Shown here piece by piece: positions 41,743-50,888 of a stretch of DNA of 64,000 nt (its first letter is position 1; every line of letters starts with the position of its first letter). The DNA is taken from positions 13,078-77,077 of the forward strand of contig JBCBPV010000009.1 of NCBI GenBank assembly GCA_039820585.1. The letters are read 5' to 3'. This DNA is from JBCBGF01 sp039820585. Its GTDB lineage: Bacteria > Pseudomonadota > Alphaproteobacteria > Rhodobacterales > Rhodobacteraceae. Made by a program: the position numbers and the translations under genes. Below the pieces are notes generated by a model. That model was not told the DNA's origin and did no database searches. It saw only the letters and a program-made list of their open reading frames with translations.

Positions 41743-42855
41743 GTGAAAATCGGACTGGTCGTTAATCCCAATGCCGGTCTTGGCGGGGCCGTTGGTCTTA
41801 AGGGAACGGATGGGCCCGATATCGTCGCGCGGGCGCTGCAAAGGGGTGCCGTCGCGCAGTCCGGCCCGCGTGTGCGGCGGGCGATGGCGCGGCTGGCCGA
41901 CCGTGTTCCGGGTGCGCAAGTTGTGACTGTCTCGGGTGCGCTTGGGGCCGATTGGACCCGGGGTCTCGACCTGGCCACGACAGTCCGGGTGCTGCCGGAA
42001 CCTTCGGGGACGGCGCGCGACACGTGGCAGGCGGTGCTGGCGATGTCGGACTGCGATTTGATCGTTTTCGGTGGCGGGGATGGGACGGCGCGCGATGTGG
42101 CGGGGCGGTTGTCGGGGGAGATCGGTCTCCTTGGGGTGCCGTGCGGTGTGAAGATGCATTCCGGGGTCTTCGCAGTGTCGCCGGAGGCAGCCGGGGCGTT
42201 GCTGGCCGATCTTGTAACGCAGCAGAACGCGATTGACTGGGACGACAGCGCCGAGATCATGGATATCGACGAGGAGGTTCTGCGGGCCGGACGGATTGCG
42301 CCCCGTCTGTTCGCCCATGCGCGAACGCCGCGTGCGCGTAACCGCGTTCAGGCTTCAAAGGGCGGTCCGCGTAAGGATTGGGCGGCGGAATTGCACGGCG
42401 CGGCGCAAGAGTTGGCGGGCGAGATGGATGATCAGACCTTGTATATCATCGGCCCAGGGACGAGCGCGGGGGCGGTGATGCGCGCAGCGGGGCATGAACC
42501 GTCGGTTCTGGGGGCCGATGCGCTGCGACAGGGCGAGGTCGTCGCGCACGATGCGACCGCCAGCGATCTTGAGCGCCTGAGCGACGGAACGGGCGTGAAG
42601 ATCGTCCTCGGAGTCACTGGGCAGCAAGGGTTTCTACTTGGGCGGGGCAATCAGCAGATCAGCCCCACGCTGATCCGAAAGGCAGGCAAGGAGGGGCTGA
42701 TCGTTCTGGCCTCAGAGGACAAGCTGGCGTCTCTGGCGCAACCGCACCTTTGGGTCGACACGGGCGATCCGGAGCTGGACCATGAATTGAGCGGTTATCT
42801 TCGCGTGCGCACGGCGCGGGGGCGTGAGATGATGATGCGGGTTTCCGCGAGTTGA
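41743..42855 (+). CDS. ATP-NAD kinase-like protein (COG3199 type)
   Basis: 370 residues starting from GTG 41743 (VKIGLVVNPNAGLGG). The nucleotide-binding motif LIVFGGGDGTARDV (about residues 106-119) and the NPNAGLGG loop are those of the NAD-kinase/diacylglycerol-kinase superfamily. COG3199 proteins are often encoded with catabolic dehydrogenases (for example the acoX-type gene of acetoin loci) and their substrate is unsettled. Here it heads the plus-strand unit with gcvPA/gcvPB, 75 bases upstream of gcvPA, with box b in the gap. A role in cofactor supply or in phosphorylating a pathway intermediate is possible. Confidence 0.8.
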   Translation: MKIGLVVNPNAGLGGAVGLKGTDGPDIVARALQRGAVAQSGPRVRRAMARLADRVPGAQVVTVSGALGADWTRGLDLATTVRVLPEPSGTARDTWQAVLAMSDCDLIVFGGGDGTARDVAGRLSGEIGLLGVPCGVKMHSGVFAVSPEAAGALLADLVTQQNAIDWDDSAEIMDIDEEVLRAGRIAPRLFAHARTPRARNRVQASKGGPRKDWAAELHGAAQELAGEMDDQTLYIIGPGTSAGAVMRAAGHEPSVLGADALRQGEVVAHDATASDLERLSDGTGVKIVLGVTGQQGFLLGRGNQQISPTLIRKAGKEGLIVLASEDKLASLAQPHLWVDTGDPELDHELSGYLRVRTARGREMMMRVSAS

Positions 42856-42863
42856 TTCAGATT

Positions 42864-42878
42864 GTGCGATATGCGAAC
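42864..42878. promoter_or_regulatory. GTKC-N7-GAAC box b
   Basis: GTGCGATATGCGAAC 53 bases before the gcvPA-like ATG. A second, weaker match GTGC-N7-ATTC follows at 42883-42897. Confidence 0.65.
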
Positions 42879-42930
42879 TTTTGTGCACTATGAATTCCAC
42901 CAAGACTGACTCGCGACAGGGAGCAATTTG

Positions 42931-44337
42931 ATGGCAAGCGATATGCGCGCGCATCCGTGGATGGCAAACTCGGCGCCCGGCGTTATCGACGAGATGCTGG
43001 CCGAGATCGGTGCGTCCTCGGTCAAGGAAGTATTTGAACAGATCCCCGAGGATCACTTTCGGAAAAAGCCGCTGGATCTTCCACCGGCGCTGACCTCTGA
43101 GATCGAGCTGCGGCGGGATCTCGTCAGCAAGCTGAAAAAGAACGAAAGCTGTGAGGAAAACCTCAGTTTCCTCGGAGCCGGTGTCTGGCAGCACCATGTC
43201 CCGGCGATCGTAGATGAGATCGTGGGGCGGACCGAGTTCGCCACCAATGTCTGGGGCAGCTACCAGTCCGACCATGGGCGCAACCAGGCGTGGTTTGAAT
43301 TTTCGTCGCAGCTTGGCGCATTGCTCAATCTCGATGTGGTGCAACTGCCGGTCTATTCCTGGGGCTGTGCGATTGGGCATGCGATGCGGATGGCGGCGCG
43401 GATGACGGGTCGGTCGAAGGTTTTGGTTCCGGCGCTGTCCGATCCTGAGCGGTTGAGCGTGATCCGGACCTATTGCCAGCCTGCCGAGATGGAGAGCCAT
43501 ATTGAGGTGGTGCTTGTGGCAGCGGACCCGACCTCGGGTCGGCTGGACCTGAGCGACCTTGCGGCGAAGCTGGGGGATGATGTCGCGGCTGTCTACTTCG
43601 AAAACCCGGCCTATCTTGGCACGATCGAGACGGGTGCTGCGGAGATCGCGAAGATGGCCCGCGCGGCGGGTGCCGAAACCATCGTCGGTGTCGATCCGTC
43701 GAGCCTTGGCGTACTGACCGCACCCGGTGACTATGGCGCCGATATCGTCACCGGCCCCGTGCAGCCGCTGGGCGTGCACATGCATTGCGGCGGCGGGGCA
43801 GGCGGCTTCATCGCCTCGCGCGATGAAGAACGGTATGTGCGGGCCTATAACGGCTTTCTCGTCTCGGTCGTCGAGACGCAAGAGCCTGGGCAGCTTGGCT
43901 TCGGCCTCGCTTGTCCACACCAGAACTCTTACGGGATGCGCGAGCGCGGCAACGACTGGACGGGCAATTCTACCTACCTCTGGGCGATTGCCGGGGCGGT
44001 TTACATGAGCTTGCTGGGCCCGGAAGGCTTTCGCGAGCTGGGTAATCTGATCGTGTCGCGCGCCCGCTACGCGGCCAAGCTGCTGGGCGAGGTGCCGGGG
44101 GTTAGGATCGTGTGGCCCGACACCACGTTCAAGGAGTTTGTGGTGAACTTCGACGACACGAGCAAGACCGTATCTGAGATCAACAATGCCCTGCGTGCCA
44201 AGGGCATTTTCGGTGGCAAAGACATTTCGGGCGAAGATACGACGCTTGGCCAATCAGCGCTCTATTGCGTGACCGAGGTCCATACCGCCGCTGATATCAA
44301 GCGGCTCGCAAATACGATGAAGGAGGTGCTGGCATGA
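42931..44337 (+). CDS. Divergent glycine-dehydrogenase subunit 1-like protein (GcvPA-like)
   Basis: 468 residues. The overall layout is GcvPA: ENLSFLGAGVWQHHVPAIVDEIVGRTEFATN (canonical FLGAGxYDHYVPxVVDxIxxRSEF), then LNLDVVQLPVYSWGCAIGHAMRMAAR. The segment that in glycine decarboxylases reads YTPYQPEISQG is here NVWGSYQSDHGRNQ, and the YDGATA stretch is YSWGCA. These are substrate/cofactor-side motifs, so this may not act on glycine. It would pair with the GcvPB-like protein, whose gene overlaps its stop (ATGA). No gcvT or gcvH lies in the window. Confidence 0.8.
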   Translation: MASDMRAHPWMANSAPGVIDEMLAEIGASSVKEVFEQIPEDHFRKKPLDLPPALTSEIELRRDLVSKLKKNESCEENLSFLGAGVWQHHVPAIVDEIVGRTEFATNVWGSYQSDHGRNQAWFEFSSQLGALLNLDVVQLPVYSWGCAIGHAMRMAARMTGRSKVLVPALSDPERLSVIRTYCQPAEMESHIEVVLVAADPTSGRLDLSDLAAKLGDDVAAVYFENPAYLGTIETGAAEIAKMARAAGAETIVGVDPSSLGVLTAPGDYGADIVTGPVQPLGVHMHCGGGAGGFIASRDEERYVRAYNGFLVSVVETQEPGQLGFGLACPHQNSYGMRERGNDWTGNSTYLWAIAGAVYMSLLGPEGFRELGNLIVSRARYAAKLLGEVPGVRIVWPDTTFKEFVVNFDDTSKTVSEINNALRAKGIFGGKDISGEDTTLGQSALYCVTEVHTAADIKRLANTMKEVLA

Positions 44338-45893
44338 CCTGTCTACCTGAATTTCACGCAGCGAAATGGGACGAACCGGTTGTGATGGAACTTGGCCGCC
44401 CCGGGGGGCGCGGCCAGCATTTCCCGGCGCCGGAGGATGAGGTGACAGCGGCTGTTGGCGACGATCTGATCCCGGCCGCGATGGCCCGCAAGGATCGCCC
44501 CGAACTGCCCGAGATCACCGAGTTCGAGGCGCAGCGGCATTACCTGCATCTAAGCCAGATGACGCTGGGCATGATGGGGATCAGCCTCTTCGGCACCTGC
44601 ACGATGAAGTACAACTCTAAGACCGCGGAGTTCGCCACCCTGCGGCCCGAATTGGCGACCGTTCACCCTTATCAGCACCCCGACACGCTTCAGGGTGTGC
44701 TGGAGATCATGCATGATTTCGATGGGATACTGCGGTCGCTGTCGGGGATGGATCAGTTCATCTTTCAGGCCGGTGGCGGTGCCGATGCGGCCTATACCAT
44801 GGCTTGCGTTGCGCGGGCTTATTGGCAGGATCGCGGGAAGCTGGATCAGCGGACCGAGATGGTCACCTCGATCCAGGCGCATCCCTGTAATCCGGCTACG
44901 GCCGCGGCGGCGGGCTTTAAGGTCATCAACCTTCCGCTTGAAGAAAACGGCTATCCATCGCTGGACGCGCTGAAGGCGGCGGTGAATGAGAAGACCGCGT
45001 TGATCATGCTCAACAACCCCGACGACATGGGCATCTACAACCCTCAGATCAAAGAGTGGGTGAAGGCGGCAAAAGAGGTCGGCGCACTTTGCTTCTATGA
45101 CCACGCCAACTTCAACGGGGTGATGGGCAAGCTGTCGGCGCGTGAGTTGGGCTTTGATGCCTGCATGTTCATGCTGCACAAAACGTTTGGTGCGCCAAAG
45201 GCCGGCGGTGGCCCCGCTGTGGGCGCGTTCGGATGTTCCGATCAGTTGGCGCCTTACCTGCCGACGCCGGTGATCGTGAAATCCGGCGACAAGTATATGC
45301 TGGACGAAGATCGCCCCAAGTCGGCTGGCAAGATCCGTGAGTATTGGGGGAACGTCCCGCAGGTCGTTAAGGCCTATGCCTGGGCGCGCGCAATGGGGAC
45401 CGAGGGGATTCAGCTTGCCTCGGATATCTCGGTGGTGGCCAACAACTACATGGACAAGCGCCTGGCCGAGATTGAAGGGATCGAACGCTCGAACCCCGGG
45501 GTGAGCCAACACCGAATGGAGATGACGCGCTGGTCGCTGGGCCCGATTGCCGAAGAGACGGGCGTGGGCACGGTCGATTTCGCCAATCGCATGGCGGACT
45601 ATGGGATCGACCCGTGGTGGATGAGCCACGAACCTTGGATCGTGGCGGAACCCTTCACGCCCGAAGCGGGTGAGCTCTGGTCGAAGGAAGACATCGATAT
45701 CTGGATAGACGTGGTTGCCAAGATCTGTGACGAGGCGCGGGCTGACCCTGACATGGTGAAGTCCGCCCCGCACAATCAGGCGATTGCGCAGGTCAAGGGC
45801 GACGCGTTCGAGGATCCGTCGAAGTGGGCCATGACCTGGCGGGCGTGGAAGCGTAAGTCTGAACAGTCGGATGCGGCGCGCGGCGCTGCGTGA
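44334..45893 (+). CDS. Divergent glycine-dehydrogenase subunit 2-like protein (GcvPB-like)
   Basis: 519 residues, PLP-dependent fold type I. The PLP lysine is in MLHKTFGAPKAGGGPAVG and the upstream GTCTMKYNSK matches the family SCTMKYNPK motif. Other signature stretches differ: FQAGGGADAAYT instead of LQPAAGAxGE, AHPCNPATAAAAGF instead of HGTNPASAxxAGF, and NNPDDMGIYNP instead of TNPNTxGLFE. The chain is about 30 residues longer than usual at the C-terminus (basic RAWKRKSEQ end). Together with the preceding gene it forms an alpha/beta type PLP enzyme, probably a decarboxylase or related C-C lyase of an unknown amino-acid-like substrate. Confidence 0.8.
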   Translation: MTCLPEFHAAKWDEPVVMELGRPGGRGQHFPAPEDEVTAAVGDDLIPAAMARKDRPELPEITEFEAQRHYLHLSQMTLGMMGISLFGTCTMKYNSKTAEFATLRPELATVHPYQHPDTLQGVLEIMHDFDGILRSLSGMDQFIFQAGGGADAAYTMACVARAYWQDRGKLDQRTEMVTSIQAHPCNPATAAAAGFKVINLPLEENGYPSLDALKAAVNEKTALIMLNNPDDMGIYNPQIKEWVKAAKEVGALCFYDHANFNGVMGKLSARELGFDACMFMLHKTFGAPKAGGGPAVGAFGCSDQLAPYLPTPVIVKSGDKYMLDEDRPKSAGKIREYWGNVPQVVKAYAWARAMGTEGIQLASDISVVANNYMDKRLAEIEGIERSNPGVSQHRMEMTRWSLGPIAEETGVGTVDFANRMADYGIDPWWMSHEPWIVAEPFTPEAGELWSKEDIDIWIDVVAKICDEARADPDMVKSAPHNQAIAQVKGDAFEDPSKWAMTWRAWKRKSEQSDAARGAA

Positions 45894-45908
45894 GCAATGC
45901 GCGGACGG

Positions 45909-47069
45909 TCAGGCGGTCTCGTCATACAGATGCGATATCCCGGCAAGGGGTATCGCAGGCGTCCGGCCAAGTACGAGGTCTGCAGCGACGCGGGCGGTCA
46001 TCGGACCCGCGCTGAAGCCGACCCAGGGGAACAGGGCATGGATCAGGCCGGGTGCTCGAGGGTCGTCCCCAAGGATCGGGCGCCAGTCTTCCGTGCCGTT
46101 GACCCAGGCCGTCCAACTGCGCAGCGCGCGGGTCTGCGCCATCGCGGGCACCACGCGCGCGGCGGTGGCGAGGTTCGCGGCGAAGCTGCTCGGGTCGGTG
46201 GTCAGACTGCCGTCTTTACGCTCCCGCGCCGACCAGCCGCCTCCGATCACACATCCGCCATTGGCAAGTTGTTTAAGACTGAGCTTGCCCGCGGCAGAGT
46301 AGACAAGGTGCGGGATCATTGGTGCGACCGCCTCGGTGATTGTGACCTGCAGGGGAAATCCTTCGATGGCAAGGGGCGTGCCAACCATGTCGCCGATCCG
46401 CCCCGCCGCAGCGCCCGCTGCATTGACGACCCGACTGCAGGTCAGTGGTCCACGGTCGGTTGCCACCATGAAGCCGTCACCGCGCGCCTCAATCGCAGTG
46501 ACCGTGGTATCCGTCAGCACGTCGGCCCCAGACGCCGCAACCGCGGTGGCCAGCGCGGGTGTCACCCAAAGCGGATTGGCCTTGCCTTCCGCCGCGCAGA
46601 ACCCGCCGCCGATTGCATCGTGGGCGAGGTAGGGGGCCAGCGCCCGCAATTGTCCTTGGTCAAGGACGTCGGTCTGAACCCCTGCCTCGGCCTCGATCGC
46701 GGCCTTCGCAACGATCTGCGCCATTTGCTCGTCCGTCTTGGCGACAATCAGGCCGCCCGCGCGCTTCACCCCCAGATCCTCGCCCATCTCGTCCTGAAGG
46801 ATAGACCACATTTCCAGCGACGCTTTGAGGAACCGCAAGCAGGGCACGTAGCGGCGGGCCCAGGCCTCGCCGAGCGACACGAACTCGGGATATTGGATCT
46901 GCAGATGCAGCGATCCTGCATTTGCGCCGGAAGCCTGCGCACCAAGATCACCCGCTTCTATGATGACAACGCGCAAATCTTCGGCCAGCAGGTGCCAAGC
47001 AGTCATCAGCCCCACGAGCCCGCCACCAATGATGGCGATGTCGGCCGTTTTGACCGTCATGCCACCCAT
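45909..47069 (-). CDS. DAO-type FAD-dependent amine/amino-acid oxidoreductase
   Basis: 386 residues. FAD motif ADIAIIGGGLVGLMTAWHLLAEDLRVVIIEAG is followed by GANAGSLHLQIQ, and the C-terminal part ends with PLxA-type ISHLYDE. ATG 47069 is taken; ATG 47060 (MTVKTAD) is equally possible. The DAO family includes sarcosine oxidase, D-amino-acid dehydrogenase and opine oxidase subunits. It shares the unusual ANAGSLHxQxQ segment with the other DAO at 54327-55463, so the two are probably paralogues. It converges with gcvPB-like and diverges from the DapA-like gene by 38 bases. Confidence 0.85.
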   Translation of the reverse strand: MGGMTVKTADIAIIGGGLVGLMTAWHLLAEDLRVVIIEAGDLGAQASGANAGSLHLQIQYPEFVSLGEAWARRYVPCLRFLKASLEMWSILQDEMGEDLGVKRAGGLIVAKTDEQMAQIVAKAAIEAEAGVQTDVLDQGQLRALAPYLAHDAIGGGFCAAEGKANPLWVTPALATAVAASGADVLTDTTVTAIEARGDGFMVATDRGPLTCSRVVNAAGAAAGRIGDMVGTPLAIEGFPLQVTITEAVAPMIPHLVYSAAGKLSLKQLANGGCVIGGGWSARERKDGSLTTDPSSFAANLATAARVVPAMAQTRALRSWTAWVNGTEDWRPILGDDPRAPGLIHALFPWVGFSAGPMTARVAADLVLGRTPAIPLAGISHLYDETA

Positions 47070-47107
47070 TTCAACACACTTGCACGAGCTATCTTGAGGA
47101 CCTCACC

Positions 47108-48061
47108 ATGACCGCCCCTTTTTCCGGCAGCTACACCGTTACGATCACGCCCTTTACCGAGGAGAATGGCGCGACCATCGACTATACCGCTTGGGCGCGG
47201 TTTCTGGACTGGCAGGTGGCAAGTGGTGTGCCGGGGATCATCATTCTGGGCACCACGGGCGAGTTTCTGACCCTCACCGACGACGAACGCACCGAGTTTG
47301 TGGAACAGACGGTCAAACTGGTCGGCGGGCGCATGAAGGTGCTTGTAGGGACGATGAACGCCTACACGCCGAACGCGGTGCGGTATTCGGTCGAGGCCGA
47401 GGCGCTGGGCGCGGATGGTCTGATGATCATTCCGCCCTACTACTACACGCCGACCGAGGATGAGATCTTCAACTACTACAAGGCGATCTGCGAGGCGTGC
47501 GGGTTGCCGATCATGCTGTATAATAACCCCTTCACCTCGAATGTGGATATGCCCGCGAGACTTATTGGCAAGCTGACCAAGAGCTTCGCGCAGATCCGAT
47601 ACATAAAGGAAGCCTCGCAACGCATTGAACGAGTGCATGATATTATCGTTGAGTCCGATGGGTTGATGAACGTCTGGGCCGGGCAGCGCGTGTTGGAAAG
47701 CTACAAGATGGGCGCCAGGGGGTATGTGAACCCCTACGGCAACTATGTCCCGCGCGCGTCGGTGAAGTTTGTCGAGTGGGCCGAGCAAGGGCGCTGGGAT
47801 GATGTCTGGGCAATTCAGAGCGTGATTTCCAAGTTCGATGCGATCATCACCGAAGGGCACCCGCTCTATGGGCACCAATGCTATTCCAAGGCGCTGGCGG
47901 CGGCGGCGGGGTATCCTGTTGGGGACGTGCGCGCGCCGATCACCACCTTTGAAAGCCTCGGCGAAGAAGGTCGGTCGCGGGTCGCGAAGATGGTGCCGCT
48001 GATGGAAGAGCTCGACCGGATCGTGGACAGTATTGAGGCGCGGCCCGCCGCCGCCGAGTAG
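47108..48061 (+). CDS. DapA/dihydrodipicolinate-synthase-family lyase 1
   Basis: 317 residues. TTGEF (in GTTGEFLTLTDDERTEF), the Tyr in PIMLYNNPFTS and the Schiff-base lysine in IRYIKEASQ are in place. The family cleaves or condenses pyruvate-type keto acids (aldolases, dehydratases, KDG/HKG-type deaminases). The actual substrate cannot be read. GAGGA gives the ribosome site. It is transcribed divergently from the DAO gene without a visible GTKC box between them. Confidence 0.88.
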   Translation: MTAPFSGSYTVTITPFTEENGATIDYTAWARFLDWQVASGVPGIIILGTTGEFLTLTDDERTEFVEQTVKLVGGRMKVLVGTMNAYTPNAVRYSVEAEALGADGLMIIPPYYYTPTEDEIFNYYKAICEACGLPIMLYNNPFTSNVDMPARLIGKLTKSFAQIRYIKEASQRIERVHDIIVESDGLMNVWAGQRVLESYKMGARGYVNPYGNYVPRASVKFVEWAEQGRWDDVWAIQSVISKFDAIITEGHPLYGHQCYSKALAAAAGYPVGDVRAPITTFESLGEEGRSRVAKMVPLMEELDRIVDSIEARPAAAE

Positions 48062-48063
48062 AC

Positions 48064-48837
48064 TCATCGAATATATGCCGCGCCGTTGATGTCGATGGTC
48101 GTGCCGGTCAGGTGGCGGGCCCGGCCTTCGGCCAAGAACACGCACAACTCACCTATGTCCGACGGTGGCACCCACTCGCCCATGGGGAGGCCAGCGGTCA
48201 CGACGTCTCCGCCGCCGATCGCGTTTGAGCTGTCGACCGACATTTGCGTGCGCACCACACCGGGCGCGATAACATAGGCAAGGATGCCTTTGTCTGCGTA
48301 GTTGCGGGCGACGGTCTTGGTCGCGGCTGTGATCGCGGCTTTGGAGGCGGCATAGGCGATCGCGCGGGGGTTCGACGTGCCGCGGGTCGCTGCCCAGCTG
48401 CCGATCCCGATGATTCCACCAGGTGTGCCAGCATCCAGCCAATCACGGACTGCGTGGCGAAGAAGGCGGGCAGGTGCGTGGACATTTACGGTCATCGTCT
48501 CGGACCAGACGCTGTCCCATTCCGCGATCGGATCGGGGATGCCGCCCGTCTGGCGCATGATGCCTGCGTTGTTGACGAGGACGTCGATTTGGCCGCCTGA
48601 CACGTCCTGGCACTCTGCCCAGAACGCATCCACCGCCGCCATGTCCTGAAAATCGGCCTGGATCAGCGTGGCTTGCCCCTCGGTGGCGTCAGCAACCGCC
48701 GCTTCTGCTCCGGCCTTGTCGCCGCCGTAGTGGCCGATAACCTTCGCCCCGGCGGCGATCATCGAGTTTGCAACCGCCGCGCCAATTCCCTTGGACGCCC
48801 CGGTCACGATAACGGTCTTGCCGGTGAGTGATCCCAT
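48064..48837 (-). CDS. SDR-family oxidoreductase 2
   Basis: 257 residues from ATG 48837 (MGSLTGKTVIVTGASKGIGAAV). NNAG in VLVNNAGIM, catalytic Ser in IGSWAATRG and YAASK are all present. It is 4 bases downstream of the OYE gene and so translated from the same transcript from box c. It probably oxidises a hydroxyl group of a pathway intermediate. The C-terminus GTTIDINGAAYIR is typical. Confidence 0.88.
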   Translation of the reverse strand: MGSLTGKTVIVTGASKGIGAAVANSMIAAGAKVIGHYGGDKAGAEAAVADATEGQATLIQADFQDMAAVDAFWAECQDVSGGQIDVLVNNAGIMRQTGGIPDPIAEWDSVWSETMTVNVHAPARLLRHAVRDWLDAGTPGGIIGIGSWAATRGTSNPRAIAYAASKAAITAATKTVARNYADKGILAYVIAPGVVRTQMSVDSSNAIGGGDVVTAGLPMGEWVPPSDIGELCVFLAEGRARHLTGTTIDINGAAYIR

Positions 48838-48841
48838 GGCG

Positions 48842-49942
48842 CTACTTCCTCGAAACAAACGGCGTCGCGCGCAGGGCCGGATTGCACCGTGCATACGGAG
48901 CAGGCAACGCGATCTCTTCGCCCATTGCAACGGCGGCCTTCCACGTCCATCGCGGATCCCAAAGCATTCCGCGTGCCAGCGCCACCATATCGGCCTGGCC
49001 TGACATCAGGATGGTTTCGGCCTGCACCGGATCGGTGATCTGCCCGACGGCCATGGTGGGGATCTGCGCCTCGCGCCGGATGCGTTCGGAAAAGCCCACC
49101 TGATACCCGGGGCCAACAGTGATTTTCTGCCGCTGGTCAAGGCCGCCGCTTGTGACATCCACCATATCGCAGCCGAGGTCTTTGAGGGCCTGACACAGCA
49201 CGACGGATTGATCGACATCCCAACCGCCCTCGATCCAGTCGGTGGCCGACAGCCGAACCATGACGGGTTTTTCGTCGGGGAAGGTGGCGCGCACCGCCTC
49301 GAAGATCTCAAGCGGGAAACGCATCCGGTTTTCTGGCGATCCACCGTAGTTGTCGGTGCGCTGATTGGTGATCGGTGACAGGAACTGGTGCAGCAGATAG
49401 CCATGGGCGATGTGCAACTGTATCACGTCGAAACCGGCGCGGTCCGCCCGCTTGGCCGCATCGACAAACGCCGCCTTCACCCGTTTCACCGCCGCGGCAT
49501 CCATCGCGCGCGGCTCTGGCCAGCCGGGCAGGTAAGGCACTGCCGAAGCGCATTCCGTTTTCCAGGCTTCGGGGCCCTCGATCAGACCGCCGCCTTCCCA
49601 CGGTGCGACCGTGCTGCCCTTGCGCCCGGAATGGCCAAGCTGGATGCCGACGACCGAGTGGCCGACTGAATTCATGAAGGCGACGATGCGGGCAAACCCG
49701 GCCTCGGTGGCATCGTCATAAAGCCCGGTGCAGCCCGGCGTGATCCGGCCTTCGGGTTCGACGCCTGTCGCCTCGACAAAGATCAAACCGGGGCCGGATT
49801 GGGCGAACTGGCCAAGATGCACCAGATGCCAGTCCGAAGGCACGCCATCGGTGGCGGAGTATTGGCACATCGGTGCGACGGTGATCCGGTTGGGCACCTG
49901 TACGCCACGCAGTTCGATGGGTTTGAACAGAGTGCTCGGCAT
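48842..49942 (-). CDS. Old Yellow Enzyme family FMN oxidoreductase (YqjM-like)
   Basis: 366 residues. Starts LFKPIELRGVQVPNRITVAPMCQYSA with the YqjM-type Cys in PMCQYSATDG; substrate/FMN His pair in VGIQLGHSGRKGS and VIQLHIAHGYLLHQFLSP; NYGGSPENRMRFPLEI and the C-terminal ADMVALARGMLWDP phosphate loop. OYEs reduce activated C=C bonds or oxidise related compounds with NAD(P)H. First gene of the minus-strand unit facing the TIM-barrel isomerase across box c. Confidence 0.92.
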   Translation of the reverse strand: MPSTLFKPIELRGVQVPNRITVAPMCQYSATDGVPSDWHLVHLGQFAQSGPGLIFVEATGVEPEGRITPGCTGLYDDATEAGFARIVAFMNSVGHSVVGIQLGHSGRKGSTVAPWEGGGLIEGPEAWKTECASAVPYLPGWPEPRAMDAAAVKRVKAAFVDAAKRADRAGFDVIQLHIAHGYLLHQFLSPITNQRTDNYGGSPENRMRFPLEIFEAVRATFPDEKPVMVRLSATDWIEGGWDVDQSVVLCQALKDLGCDMVDVTSGGLDQRQKITVGPGYQVGFSERIRREAQIPTMAVGQITDPVQAETILMSGQADMVALARGMLWDPRWTWKAAVAMGEEIALPAPYARCNPALRATPFVSRK

Positions 49943-49995
49943 GCGCCCCTCACATTACGATTGAACCGCAGATTTCGTGCGGTATAGTAACATTT

Positions 49996-50010
49996 GTGCG
50001 TAATTTGAAC
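49996..50010. promoter_or_regulatory. GTKC-N7-GAAC box c
   Basis: GTGCGTAATTTGAAC, preceded by ACATTT as in box d. It lies between two divergent genes, 53 bases from the OYE start and 38 from the isomerase-like start. Confidence 0.75.
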
Positions 50011-50048
50011 ATGTCGCTCGGTCAGTGACAAGCGGAAAGGACCTCGGA

Positions 50049-50888
50049 ATGAGCCAATTGCACGTCGCCGCAAGCACCTTCCCATTCCTCTATTCTCACG
50101 ATGGGCTTGGCGCTTTGAAGCATTTGCGATCGCTGGGATATGATACGTTCGAGATGATGATCTTTCCGCCGCATTGCTGGCCACGTGAATTGTCGGTGGC
50201 CGAGCGGAAAGAGTACAAAACCTGGCTGACCGGGGAAGGCTGCAAAATCTCATCCTTTTGCTATCCGCTTCTCGACAACAATCCCAATGGCGTTGATCGG
50301 CTGATGCGCGCCTATACGCTAGACCGGTATCGCGAGGCCATCGACCTCGCGGCGGAATGGGAATGCCCCTATGTCGTCGCGATCCCGGGCCCGGTTAACA
50401 GCCTGATCAATCCGCCGCATGACTGGATGCTGAACTGGTTTGTCGAGGGGATGAAACAGCTTGTGGAGTATGCCAAGGGCACGGGCGTGCAGCTGCTTCT
50501 GGAAAACGTGCCCTTTACATATCTTCCGACCGCGAAGGACATGAAAGAGACCGCGGATCTCATTGGCCCTGAGGTCGGGGTGAATTTCGATGTCTGCAAC
50601 AGCGCCTTCATCGAGGAAGATCCGGCTGAAGCGATCCGGATGCTGGGTGATTTGGTCAAGAACGTCCACATCTCGGATTCAGGCTATGAAGAGTTCTTGC
50701 ATGCGCGCCTCGGCACCGGGATCGTCGATCCCGGCCCGGCGGCGGCGGCGCTGAATGAAATCGGCTATACTGGCGAGACGGTGCTTGAGATCATCACCGA
50801 TGCGCTACAGCCTGGCGCTGATCCCGACGGCGACATCAAGGCGAGCCACGACATCCTAGCGCGGAACGGTTGGGCGCCGCTGGGCTAG
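50049..50888 (+). CDS. TIM-barrel sugar-phosphate isomerase/epimerase-like protein
   Basis: 279 residues from ATG 50049 with GGAAAGGA upstream. AP-endonuclease-2/xylose-isomerase-like TIM barrel: YDTFEMMIFPPHCW, VAIPGPVN, LLLENVPF (metal Glu), VGVNFDVCNSAFI (metal Asp), NVHISDSG (metal His), and ETVLEIITDA (metal Glu). Enzymes of this fold isomerise hydroxypyruvate, ketoses or inososes, or dehydrate them. The stop converges by 4 bases with the SDR gene on the other strand. Confidence 0.87.
   Translation: MSQLHVAASTFPFLYSHDGLGALKHLRSLGYDTFEMMIFPPHCWPRELSVAERKEYKTWLTGEGCKISSFCYPLLDNNPNGVDRLMRAYTLDRYREAIDLAAEWECPYVVAIPGPVNSLINPPHDWMLNWFVEGMKQLVEYAKGTGVQLLLENVPFTYLPTAKDMKETADLIGPEVGVNFDVCNSAFIEEDPAEAIRMLGDLVKNVHISDSGYEEFLHARLGTGIVDPGPAAAALNEIGYTGETVLEIITDALQPGADPDGDIKASHDILARNGWAPLG

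Noticed and set aside
42931..45893. Calling the pair plain gcvPA/gcvPB of the glycine cleavage system
   Set aside because: Missing gcvT/gcvH and altered substrate-side motifs make glycine decarboxylase function uncertain.
47057..48145. Long minus-strand frame over the first DapA-like gene (and similar frames over gcvPA-like and gcvPB-like genes)
   Set aside because: The plus-strand products have clear family motifs; the antisense products have none. High-GC codon bias opens such frames.
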